A stretch of 64,000 bases of DNA from Fuerstiella marisgermanici (GTDB taxonomy: Bacteria; Planctomycetota; Planctomycetia; Planctomycetales; Planctomycetaceae): positions 3,410,001 through 3,474,000 of the forward strand of contig NZ_CP017641.1 of the NCBI RefSeq assembly GCF_001983935.1. Reading direction: 5' to 3'. Position numbers and translations under genes: made by a program. How positions within the stretch are numbered: the first letter of the stretch is position 1; each line of letters starts with the position of its first letter. Below the pieces are notes generated by a model. That model searched no databases, had not been told where the DNA came from, and was given only the letters and a program-made list of their open reading frames with translations. Below, piece by piece: positions 10,225-19,017 of this stretch.

Positions 10225-10716
10225 ATGAAACCAACCACACTCGTCACGGTAACACTTCCCCTGCTGGCCGTGTGCCTCATCGCCGCAGCTCAGGATGCTC
10301 CGAAGCAAAACGATAAGGATGCGGATCTGACGGCAGACCTGAAACTGATCCAGGGCTCCTGGGAACTGCAGCACGGCAACGAAGGCCAAGGTCGTCCGAC
10401 CACACGCAGCATCAAGACGATCGAAGGAAACAAGGAAACACTCCGTCGCTACAACGCGAAGACCGGCAAGAAGACTCACGAGCATTCCATGCTGATTAAG
10501 CTCAGCAAATCAGGTGAAGTCCGAGTCTGCACGTTCTACCGCGAAGGCAGCACGCCGGAAAACGGAGCCTCATTCGTCTATAAGGTCGACGAAGAGAATT
10601 ACTACGACGTGCCAGGCCTGTTGCAGGGCCGAGAGTATCGTAACTATCAGGAATCTCCCAAGGTCTGGCATTGGAAACGCCTGGCGAGAGACAAAATTCC
10701 CGTTGAGGCTCCGTAA
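10225..10716 (+). CDS. Small secreted protein, TIGR03067-like
   Basis: 163 residues with a clear signal peptide (MKPTTLVTVTLPLLAVCLIAAAQ). AGGA lies 9 bases before the ATG. The mature part begins with LTADLKLIQGSWELQHGNEG, which resembles the planctomycete TIGR03067-type domain (a small beta-barrel-like family opening with L.GtW). The rest is a run of short beta strands (EVRVCTFYREG, ASFVYKVDEENYYDV, KVWHWKRLARD). Function is unknown in the family as far as I know. It is 34 bases behind paralog 3 and ends 24 bases before the stop of the convergent paralog 4, so it closes the + strand arm of the five-paralog locus. Confidence 0.65.
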   Translation: MKPTTLVTVTLPLLAVCLIAAAQDAPKQNDKDADLTADLKLIQGSWELQHGNEGQGRPTTRSIKTIEGNKETLRRYNAKTGKKTHEHSMLIKLSKSGEVRVCTFYREGSTPENGASFVYKVDEENYYDVPGLLQGREYRNYQESPKVWHWKRLARDKIPVEAP

Positions 10717-10740
10717 CTCGTCTTGGAAGGAGCGAACTGG

Positions 10741-13700
10741 TCAAGATCCAAACAACGATTCGAAGAACCCCTTCTTCCGAGCGGGCGGCTCCACGGGTTT
10801 TGGGGGCAGAGTTGGCGTCGCAGGTGGTGGTTCGTAATGCTCTGCATGAATGTCCAGACGCTTCACCAGGATTTCGGACTCTCGGTCGGCGCCGCCTGTG
10901 TGCAGCATGATTCGTACACTCGGGATGGCGACATCGGACAGATCGGCAACGTCCAGAATCCGTTCGTGTTCGGCACCCGCCAACTTTGTCAACACCGTGA
11001 ACTTTCTGCCTCGGCGAGCCACTCGCAATGATGTGACTGCCTTCGCACTAACAGATCCCGCGTTGCGATAGTCCAGACGGCCGTCCGGTTTGGCATAACG
11101 AAACTGAGCGCGAGCTTCGGTGTAACCGGATTCTGTGAGGTTGAACATGGCGTTTGCCTGAGTTTGATTTTTGTCGGGGACTTCAATCTGCAGATAGATG
11201 GCTGTTTGTTCGTCGGCCGCCGGTTTGTCCAGCTTGATGGTTTCGAATTCGGTCGTGATGTCAAAGTCGCCTGTGATGTCGTGCAGCGTCGACAGACCGC
11301 TGGATTCCCAGGAATCAAATCCCGGAGCTGACAACTTCAGCCCCTTGTCAGTGGCGTTCCAGTCGCGAGTATCCCGCCAGCGATACAGGAAAGCTCGGTT
11401 GGGCGCTTCTTTTGTGAAATCGTACAATACGTGCTGCAGCAATTCTGTGCGTTCACTGTTAAGTTGCGTCACCCGTGGGTCGGCATCGGCTGTGGACGCC
11501 TGAGTAATCTTCTCCGCTTTGACCACGATGTCCTTCCAGATCACGCTGCAGTGTCCCGGGCGATGCATCTGAGCGACCAGTCGAATGCCGTCTGCCTTGA
11601 TAGGTTTCGTGGTGACCAAACGTGAGCCTCGCAGACGGAAGTTGGGGGAATCACGTTCGGCCGTCAGATAGTAGATCCGATCACCTCGCCGAGCCAATCG
11701 CAATCGCCCACCGCGTTCTTCGATCGATTCGGTGACAAAGTAGTCGCGTCTCTCGCCTTCTGGTGCCTGCTGCACAACGACACATTGAAGCATATCGCGT
11801 TCGCCGTTCGGTTCGTGCATATGCCTCCGCGTCACAAAGAATTCGTCGGACGTGGCGTTATCCAGCCTGGCGATCAGCAACAGGGAACTGCTGCCGTTCT
11901 CAGTTGTCGAATATTTAAAGTCTTCGTAACTCACGGTGATATCAAAATCACCGTAAGCCTGCAGGCTGGGGGCAATTGTCGTATTGACGTAGCCTTTGGT
12001 TCCCGGCCGCAAAGCCAGCGTACCAGAGGAAGTATCCTTGACGTGCTCGCCCGGAGCCCCACGAATAAGTCTGAACCGATCGTTGACGGCTCCGTCAGTT
12101 GTGAAATCGTGTTGAAAAACCGCCTGCATGTGTTCGACATCACGGTCCAGAAACAGAGCTTCATCGGTTGCCAGGTCCTGATCACTGATGGATGGCAGTT
12201 CTTTTGGCCAGTCGCCCTTCCATGTGACATTGCGAACTCGCAGTTCAGACTGATCAGCGTAATGAAACAAGCCAAAACGCCGCTGATTATTGGCGTTCAG
12301 TTTCTGCCGAGCAACCACGCTGCCGTTCAGCCATATTTCCACAATGTCGCCGGTCAGCGTCAGACGCACTTTGTTCCATGCATTGTTCCGAGGCACGTCG
12401 TAACGGAAACTGGCAGCGTCTGCTGCCGCATCTTCTGATGCCTCAGTGACGGCATGTTCTGTGGACATTTTGTTGTCGGGAGCCAGGTCCGTGCGGTCAA
12501 ATATTCCGTCCGTCAGCCAGTGTAACTTCACTCCGTCAGGCTGCAGCAGAAAGCACATACGGTCGAGCATTGGATGCGCGTCCTGCTGGCCTTCGTTGTA
12601 GAAGTATTCGTATTCGATCGTGCCATCTTCAAGCATGGGACGATGATAGAACAACGCTTCTTCGCAGAAACAATCAGTGGGTAGTTCGGCCCTTCGTGGC
12701 GCGAAGATGCCTCCAGACTGTTTTATGTTGGCTGGCGTGCGGTCTTCTCGTTGGCCCAGATATAGCGGTTGCCAATGAGAATGTGACCAGCCCACACTGC
12801 CGGGAAAGTATGACAACCAGCCCTGAAGCTGAGGGTGAGCCGTTAACGTGATTGCCTCCGGAATCACAGGGGCACCGGTTATCCGAACATTAAACGCACT
12901 GCCGCCATGTTTGAAATCGTTACGAATTGCGATCCATGGATCATGGTGTTCCAACATGGTCCAATCATGCACACGCCGACCATTCACAAACGCCGTCGTC
13001 TGCCCATCCGTGACCGTAACGCGGTTGTGCACCGTTCCACGGATCTTTGAGAATCGTGGCTCAAGCAAATGCCGCTTTGACGTACCTCGAATATCTCCCA
13101 CTTCAAAGTGCTGTTGAGTGTAAACCGGGGCTACCCATGTGCCGCAGACAACTAACTGCGAATCTCGCCAACTAAAAGCCGCAAAATCACATTCCACCTG
13201 GAAGTTGCCAGTGAGTGGAGATTGGAAATACAGCACATCATCATCATGGCTGATCGTGTTGTCGGCTTGCCCTTTCTGCAGACGCCATCGAGACGCAGGA
13301 ATTCCGGCACCACGCGATTCTGCATCCACAATCCCCGCCGACATCCACTGCCCGGATGCCGAACGGTTGATGGCAGGTTCCGGATCGGGCAAATGAAGTT
13401 CCGTCGCCAGGGTCTGGAATTGTCGATTCCAGATCGGCCAGACGTTTTTGGTCATCTTGCGACGGGCGATTGTTGAAACCGGCCCCACCAAGGCTTCATA
13501 GATGTCCGGGACGGATCGTCCCACATGAAACAACAAGGCTTCGGCCGATCGGTGTCGCACATCGTCCAACTCGGTCGCGGCGCTGAGCTTCAGAAATTCG
13601 TCGATCAGCTTTAGCCCAACGTCAGATTGATTTTTCTGAATGGCAATCAACACCAGCAACGCGATCCGGTTCTTTTGCCCTAACGTCGATGTTGGCGATA

Positions 13701-14088
13701 ACATTTCGACCTTTGCCGAAAGTTCTGCCAGGCGGTCTATTTCAGCAGCCGATCGGACCAGGTCCAGTGCTGGAGACACCAGATTACCGCCTTCGCCGCC
13801 ATCGTTGCCAGCAGGATGAGTGGGCATGAAATCGACCAATACGCGAATCGCGTCGTGGCTGTCATGCGGTAGTACCCAGTCGGAAAGAAACTGGTAGCGG
13901 TCTTGCGGCGACATCGCCAGTGAGCGTTGATGAACGCCATACGCCGATTCAACAATGTGGTCCTCACCAAAGATGGCCCCAATGGCCCGCGATACCGCGG
14001 GGTCGCCGGACGCCACGGAAACTGATGCCGCGATGGTGCACCACAATGCTAAAAGCAATAGGTGGTTTAGCCGACTCAAGGTTCTCAT
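10741..14088 (-). CDS. Secreted DUF1583-type protein with extra lectin-like repeat (paralog 4)
   Basis: 1115 residues. The start at 14088 is preferred over the longer frame (14142) because AGGAG sits about 10 bases upstream and a signal peptide follows (MRTLSRLNHLLLLALWCTIA). The N-terminal domain (VSRAIGAIFGEDHIVESAYG, YQFLSDWVLPHDSHDAIRV) and the two LamG-like modules (TIEYEYFYNEGQQDAHPMLD, LRVRNVTWKGDWPKELP) match the other paralogs. After the third module (RLRLARRGDRIYYLTAERDS) it has no PD40 propeller. Instead there is a fourth lectin-like unit (VLYDFTKEAPNRAFLYRW to RVARRGRKFTVLT). The protein ends with a proline-rich linker and KKGFFESLFGS. It is the second gene of the - strand arm, after paralog 5. 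Probably exported; role unknown. Confidence 0.76.
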   Translation of the reverse strand: MRTLSRLNHLLLLALWCTIAASVSVASGDPAVSRAIGAIFGEDHIVESAYGVHQRSLAMSPQDRYQFLSDWVLPHDSHDAIRVLVDFMPTHPAGNDGGEGGNLVSPALDLVRSAAEIDRLAELSAKVEMLSPTSTLGQKNRIALLVLIAIQKNQSDVGLKLIDEFLKLSAATELDDVRHRSAEALLFHVGRSVPDIYEALVGPVSTIARRKMTKNVWPIWNRQFQTLATELHLPDPEPAINRSASGQWMSAGIVDAESRGAGIPASRWRLQKGQADNTISHDDDVLYFQSPLTGNFQVECDFAAFSWRDSQLVVCGTWVAPVYTQQHFEVGDIRGTSKRHLLEPRFSKIRGTVHNRVTVTDGQTTAFVNGRRVHDWTMLEHHDPWIAIRNDFKHGGSAFNVRITGAPVIPEAITLTAHPQLQGWLSYFPGSVGWSHSHWQPLYLGQREDRTPANIKQSGGIFAPRRAELPTDCFCEEALFYHRPMLEDGTIEYEYFYNEGQQDAHPMLDRMCFLLQPDGVKLHWLTDGIFDRTDLAPDNKMSTEHAVTEASEDAAADAASFRYDVPRNNAWNKVRLTLTGDIVEIWLNGSVVARQKLNANNQRRFGLFHYADQSELRVRNVTWKGDWPKELPSISDQDLATDEALFLDRDVEHMQAVFQHDFTTDGAVNDRFRLIRGAPGEHVKDTSSGTLALRPGTKGYVNTTIAPSLQAYGDFDITVSYEDFKYSTTENGSSSLLLIARLDNATSDEFFVTRRHMHEPNGERDMLQCVVVQQAPEGERRDYFVTESIEERGGRLRLARRGDRIYYLTAERDSPNFRLRGSRLVTTKPIKADGIRLVAQMHRPGHCSVIWKDIVVKAEKITQASTADADPRVTQLNSERTELLQHVLYDFTKEAPNRAFLYRWRDTRDWNATDKGLKLSAPGFDSWESSGLSTLHDITGDFDITTEFETIKLDKPAADEQTAIYLQIEVPDKNQTQANAMFNLTESGYTEARAQFRYAKPDGRLDYRNAGSVSAKAVTSLRVARRGRKFTVLTKLAGAEHERILDVADLSDVAIPSVRIMLHTGGADRESEILVKRLDIHAEHYEPPPATPTLPPKPVEPPARKKGFFESLFGS

Positions 14089-14281
14089 CGTGCCGCTTCT
14101 CCTTCCACGTTCCAAAGCGACATTGTCGCGAAGACGTCGCAAAACAACATCGAACCTTTTGGGGAATGGCTGAATTCTATCGCGAAGTTGACTGGCTGAT
14201 CTTTGCCGATGTGTACCGGGTCAAACTATCGAGACTTCTGCACGATCAGCATCGATAGTCGCTTTGTCTACGTTTGTTAGC

Positions 14282-17200
14282 TTAATCAACGGGAGCAGAT
14301 GTCAGCGCGGCACGTTGTTCCGGTGTCAGCGTGCGTCTAACCTCGTCGGCCCGAATTTCGATCGATGTTGACAACACCTTCGCCTGCATGCCAGTGCCAC
14401 CGGCGTGAACGTGGAAAGCGACGTCGCCGGGAAAAATCGGCACGGACGGCACTGCGACTCTGGCGATCACACGGTCGCGAACAAACTGACTGGATGTGAC
14501 CACGTAGAATAGTTCGTTTTCTCGCCTGACGAATCTCACGCCCTCCACGGAATCGATGGCCACTTTGCTGAGTGTCTGATATTGCATCCCGCCGTTGGGG
14601 CTCGGCACCCATAATTCCGCTACGATTGTTGTGGCGCCGGATTCGTTCTTGTGAAAGACCAGCGTCGGTCGCGACTGCTTGTCGTCGCGAAACTGCATCT
14701 GAAGATAGACACTGGAAAGCCGAGCCGCCGGCGCTGGCGTGGGCAGGTCCAGCACGTCGAATTGGGTTGAGATATTGAAATCTCCGGCAATCGCCCGTTT
14801 CACGCGGAAGCCGTCGGTTAACCATGCATTGCTGCCGTCGGCCGTAATCAAAAGACCACCGTCTGCTGCCTTCCATTTTTGGGCCGCTCCGATTTGGGAA
14901 AAATCGACGGCAGCTGGCCCAAGTTTGCGGAAGTCGTGGTTCCAGCTCTCAGCGAGTCCGTCACGCTGGCGGTTGAGTTCCGCGAGTAGTTCAACGGTAT
15001 CTTCCGTGGCAGGCCCGCTCAGCCGGTCTGCCCGAATGTCGATGCTCTCCCAAACAACGTCCGTACTGCCAGACTCAGTTAGTACCCGCAGCCGAATTCC
15101 ATCCAGAATCGAACTGTCCGTCGCCACTTCCTCGGTGCTGACCAACCGAAAATTGGGTGAGTCATGTTCAGCGATCAGGCTATAGAGGGTGCTTCCGTGT
15201 CGTATTAATCGCAATCTCCCGGAATCACAGGCCTCGACAATGTTGCCCAGCCAGAGTCGTTGAGCGTCTGGACCTATTGTTCGATGAATGTACAGATGAG
15301 ACGTCTGCTGGTCCTCTTCAGCTGGCCGACGAACCTGACCACGATAGACAGAACAGTGTGTGGCAGCGGGATCTGCCATCACCACGTCGAGCGCAATTCC
15401 ATCAGTGCCGTTTCGGCTGGGAGTTGTCTTCAAATCGGTGAAAGTCGCGACGATGTCAAAATCGCCGTCGAGCTTGAGGCTTGGTGTGGCATAGCATTGA
15501 CGATATCCGTCACTGCTTTGATGCTGGATCCGCAGTCCCTGCGGTGTGATCTGCGATGTGACGTTCGCTTCGTCAAAGTTGCCCTGGCTCCACAAAGTTG
15601 CTGGCATCGCTGCCGTGCTAAAGTCGTGGTGAAACGTTTGCTTCAGAACAAGCTCCGGATACAGTGGATCGGGAGCCGCCAGTTCCTGCTTCTCAGGTGG
15701 CGGTATAGAATCCGGCCAGTCGCCTGTCCATATCACGCTGCGAACGCGAGCTTCGGTTTGATCCGAATAATGAAACAGTCCAAAGGTTCGAGGTGTGTCG
15801 CTGGACAACTCGTGCGTGATGATTGTCTCACCGTTTAGAGTTAGTTGAACAGTGTCGCCGGCAAGGTTCAGACACATCTTGTTCCAGCGATCTTCCTTCA
15901 GTGGAACTCGGCTGATTGCTGCGGGCAACTCGGGAATGGTGGATCGTCCCGGGGCATGATCGGAAACGCTGCAACAACCATTGGTCATTCGATGAACGCG
16001 AATACCGTCCGGACTTATCAGGAAAGCAACGTTTCCAATCGCTGGGTGAACGTGAGTGCTGCCTTCCCGGTAGAAGAACCCATACGCAATCGTACCGTCT
16101 TCCAGCATGGGGCGATTGTATTGCACCAGGCTTTCTTTGTGGGTTCCGGCAAGATCTTCGCGTCGCGCTCCCACAATCACCTGGCTGTGTGCTGCCTGCG
16201 AGACTTGCTTCCAGTCGGTGCCGTCGGTTTCATCGTAAAAGGAAATCCACCCGGGTAGTCCACGTGCTTCGGAGAGCTTAAGCGTCAGTGGAATCTCCGG
16301 ATGACCGGAAATCCTAAGGTCTTTGACTTCTCCAGCAGCATACCAAGGGCTGCGGATGGCCACCCACGGTTCGTGATCAGGATCCAACGTCCTTGTGTGA
16401 ACCCGTCGACCATTGAAGTATGTCGAAGCAACCCCATCGCGAACAACGACTCGGTATTTCATCCAACTACCCGGCTCCTGTAGCGGCGGAATCAATTCAA
16501 TGAACGGCTGAGACTGACGGAAGTTGCCAACTTGATAGGTTGTGTTCCCCCAAACCGGAGAGACCCATTCGCCGCCAACAAGCAGGTGGCTGTGTCTCCA
16601 GCCGAAACTGGTGACATCACATTCGACTTCAAAATTACCTCGCAGCGGAATGTTGTAGTACAAGTAATCTTCATTGTGGGTGGCCACATTCTTGACATGC
16701 CCACGTTGCACATGCCAGTCGCCAGCTGGGTAGCCGAGTCCATTTGTCATCGCCGTTCGTCGGCTGACAGGCGTCCAGCGCTTCGATGCGATTCCGTCTG
16801 GTATTTCCGATGAGTCGATCGCCGGCTTTGTCGCCCCAGCCAAAGCAGCCATCTGCCGATCCCAGACATCTGTGCTGCCAGACCTGTCCTTGCGAATGAA
16901 GGAATCGACGATGTGGGCGAGAAACTCCGCTGCGGTCTCTCGCGTTTCTTCATGCCGGGCCGCCGCAACGATGGCCAGAGTTTCCGGAAACCGAGTTGTG
17001 ACTTCATCGCGATTGAGCTGCACGAAATCCGAGTGAAGTTGCCCCAGGCGCTGTTCTGCGTCGCCAGAATTACCAGCCGCGATGTCGATCAAAACCAGCA
17101 ACGTGTTGCGGCAACGGGATGCCTGATGCGACGCGGGTGCCGACTCCGAAACCCGAGCTTTCAGCTCGTCTAAACGCCCAAGCAAAGCTGCAACTTCAAC

Positions 17201-17614
17201 AAGGTCCATCGCAGGAGACTGCAGTTCCCCATTGATCGATTCGCCCACAGCGCCTTCTGGTGCGAATGACATTGAGAGCCGAAATTGCGAATGCGTTTTC
17301 CCCGGCAGTACCCAGTCGGACAGTAATTGATACCGTTCTGCCAACGGCAAACGCTTCGCGTCGTCCCGCACTTTGGCCACATTCTGCTGCAAAATGTCGT
17401 CGCCGAGGATGTCATTTAGCGCGGCGTTGACGTTGTGGTCAGCGGGCTCAGCGAGTTCACTGTTGGGGAGCTCCACCTGTTTCGCGGGGCTGGTGGAAAG
17501 TGCCGCCATCGCGAGCCGACCCGCTGAGGTCTCATCAATGGCTAATGTCTGAGTATGGTGAGCGAGCGTCACGGACAGTGCGCACACCAATCCTGCAAAC
17601 GTATCCAGCCGCAT
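14282..17614 (-). CDS. Secreted DUF1583-type protein with extra lectin-like repeat (paralog 5)
   Basis: 1110 residues from the ATG at 17614, which has GGGA about 6 bases upstream and opens a signal peptide (MRLDTFAGLVCALSVTLAHH). Open frame continues to 17725. N-terminal domain (VNAALNDILGDDILQQNVAK, YQLLSDWVLPGKTHSQFRLS), LamG-like modules (TIAYGFFYREGSTHVHPAIG, ARVRSVIWTGDWPDSIPPP), a third module (LRLIRHGSTLYSLIAEHDSP) and a fourth one (GDFNISTQFDVLDLPTP to GVRFVRRENELFYVV) give the same order as paralog 4, without a propeller. It runs divergently from the ECF sigma gene, with which it shares a 623-base intergenic region, and lies 193 bases before the start of paralog 4. Probably exported; function unknown. 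Confidence 0.76.
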   Translation of the reverse strand: MRLDTFAGLVCALSVTLAHHTQTLAIDETSAGRLAMAALSTSPAKQVELPNSELAEPADHNVNAALNDILGDDILQQNVAKVRDDAKRLPLAERYQLLSDWVLPGKTHSQFRLSMSFAPEGAVGESINGELQSPAMDLVEVAALLGRLDELKARVSESAPASHQASRCRNTLLVLIDIAAGNSGDAEQRLGQLHSDFVQLNRDEVTTRFPETLAIVAAARHEETRETAAEFLAHIVDSFIRKDRSGSTDVWDRQMAALAGATKPAIDSSEIPDGIASKRWTPVSRRTAMTNGLGYPAGDWHVQRGHVKNVATHNEDYLYYNIPLRGNFEVECDVTSFGWRHSHLLVGGEWVSPVWGNTTYQVGNFRQSQPFIELIPPLQEPGSWMKYRVVVRDGVASTYFNGRRVHTRTLDPDHEPWVAIRSPWYAAGEVKDLRISGHPEIPLTLKLSEARGLPGWISFYDETDGTDWKQVSQAAHSQVIVGARREDLAGTHKESLVQYNRPMLEDGTIAYGFFYREGSTHVHPAIGNVAFLISPDGIRVHRMTNGCCSVSDHAPGRSTIPELPAAISRVPLKEDRWNKMCLNLAGDTVQLTLNGETIITHELSSDTPRTFGLFHYSDQTEARVRSVIWTGDWPDSIPPPEKQELAAPDPLYPELVLKQTFHHDFSTAAMPATLWSQGNFDEANVTSQITPQGLRIQHQSSDGYRQCYATPSLKLDGDFDIVATFTDLKTTPSRNGTDGIALDVVMADPAATHCSVYRGQVRRPAEEDQQTSHLYIHRTIGPDAQRLWLGNIVEACDSGRLRLIRHGSTLYSLIAEHDSPNFRLVSTEEVATDSSILDGIRLRVLTESGSTDVVWESIDIRADRLSGPATEDTVELLAELNRQRDGLAESWNHDFRKLGPAAVDFSQIGAAQKWKAADGGLLITADGSNAWLTDGFRVKRAIAGDFNISTQFDVLDLPTPAPAARLSSVYLQMQFRDDKQSRPTLVFHKNESGATTIVAELWVPSPNGGMQYQTLSKVAIDSVEGVRFVRRENELFYVVTSSQFVRDRVIARVAVPSVPIFPGDVAFHVHAGGTGMQAKVLSTSIEIRADEVRRTLTPEQRAALTSAPVD

Positions 17615-18237
17615 TGTTTTCCCGTTCGTTTTCAGAGACGGTCTCATTCGGCACTTTACTCGCTGTCTCAGAAGTCTGACGCGTAATTCGTAGCATCCGC
17701 GGTCTCGCCGTACCGTACGTCGCAAACAACAGCGGGATCACGCACGAAAAGCCGTCAAATCGTTGCCTGCGACCGTCAGGCTCAGTAGAGTCAAGTGTTC
17801 CGCGGCCCTTGCGTCAAGCGACGGGCGTGGTTTCTGTTCGCGTGACAGCTTGCCATATCTAGGTGACGTGATGAGCCGCGTTCTGTGGATTGATCGCAGC
17901 CTGCATGACGATGCCGTTGAGCAACAATGGCTATGAGGTTGAATCGAATCATCTGAACGCTGTTCCCTGGGGACGAATCCGCTATCCAATCCATCAGCGA
18001 GGCTGCATAATTTGTGTGCCTTATGCAGAACGTGAGTCATGCACTAGGCCATTCGTCGCGGCAAATGCCACATTCGGTTCCGCGGTTGTGAATGTCATAA
18101 GAGATGCAATTCCCCCGCGGAAAGAACATGAGGCGGCGGCACATTACGATTTCCTGACAATTCATGCTGAATTATTCGCGTGAAGCTGGGCAGGCCATCG
18201 ACATATCACTGAACCTGCGGCAACGAGCGGAACCAAT
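17615..18237. other. Divergent intergenic region between paralog 5 and the ECF sigma gene
   Basis: About 620 bases with no supported gene; the open frames here have no protein-like composition. It must hold the promoters of both the - strand DUF1583 arm and the + strand ECF-led gene train. I could not pick out a convincing ECF-type -35/-10 pair by eye. If the ECF sigma factor controls the paralogs, its site should be here. Confidence 0.45.
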
Positions 18238-18942
18238 TTGCTGCCGGTCACTCAATTCGAGGCCATTTTGAACGACTCTGCACTAGTTCAGGGACTGCGA
18301 GAACAGGATCCTGCGGCGGTGAAGCATCTTAGCGATTGCTTTCTGCCGTCGGTGTGGCGCTTCGTGTACGTCAAAGTCAATCGCGATCGGCATCTCGCGG
18401 AAGACATCGTCAGCGAGACCGTGTTGGCATTGGTGAAGGCAGTCGCCGACACAAAGACAGATATTCTGAACCCCGGTGCATGGTTGCGATCGGTGGCGTC
18501 CAACAAGGTGACGGACCATTTTCGTGCGGCTGCGCGTGTGCAGCACCTGATCGATGAAGCTAAGCAGTCGGCTCCGGTGAGTGACGATATTGATGCGGCG
18601 GCACTGCAGGAACAGTCTGAGCGGCGTGGCGAGGTACGCGATGTGATGGATCAGCTTTCTGACCAGCATCGCATGGTTCTGGAGTGGAAGTACATAGAAA
18701 CATTAAGTGTGCGAGTGATGGCTGAACGCCTGGACATGACGGAAAAGGCCGTTGAGTCGATTTTGTTCCGAGCTCGACGCGATTTCCGAGAACGCATGAT
18801 GCGAGTCGACAGTCGGGAGTGCGGAGTTCCGGGCCGCCAGCAGAACGATGACGCTCAGGCTGGCAAGACGAGCTGCGATGAGTGTGGTGACGAAGCTAAC
18901 CAGGCAAATGTTCGAGTTGAGTGTCCGAAGTCGAGTGTGTAG
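18238..18942 (+). CDS. ECF-type RNA polymerase sigma factor
   Basis: 234 residues from a TTG start; no ATG gives a full region 2. Region 2 is visible as LSDCFLPSVWRFVYVKV and DRHLAEDIVSETVLALVKAV with the linker ILNPGAWLRSVASNKVTDHF. Region 4 is LSDQHRMVLEWKYIETLSVR and VMAERLDMTEKAVESILFRA, a typical helix-turn-helix. The tail after about residue 195 is polar and contains CDEC, which could be incidental. It directs RNA polymerase to a specific promoter set. The following gene, 75 bases downstream, looks like a membrane anti-sigma fused to DUF1549/DUF1553, so the two probably form a signalling pair. Weak Shine-Dalgarno (GAGCGG). Confidence 0.85.
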   Translation: MLPVTQFEAILNDSALVQGLREQDPAAVKHLSDCFLPSVWRFVYVKVNRDRHLAEDIVSETVLALVKAVADTKTDILNPGAWLRSVASNKVTDHFRAAARVQHLIDEAKQSAPVSDDIDAAALQEQSERRGEVRDVMDQLSDQHRMVLEWKYIETLSVRVMAERLDMTEKAVESILFRARRDFRERMMRVDSRECGVPGRQQNDDAQAGKTSCDECGDEANQANVRVECPKSSV

Positions 18943-19017
18943 CACGCCGAGGCAAATGCGTCTCGCCGAACCACGTACTCTTTATTCCGGGCTCTCCCCC
19001 AACAGCGGCAGATTTAG

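Noticed and set aside
17890-18183. 97-residue open frame upstream of the ECF gene
   Set aside because: Composition is not protein-like, no ribosome-binding site, and it lies in the region expected to hold promoters.
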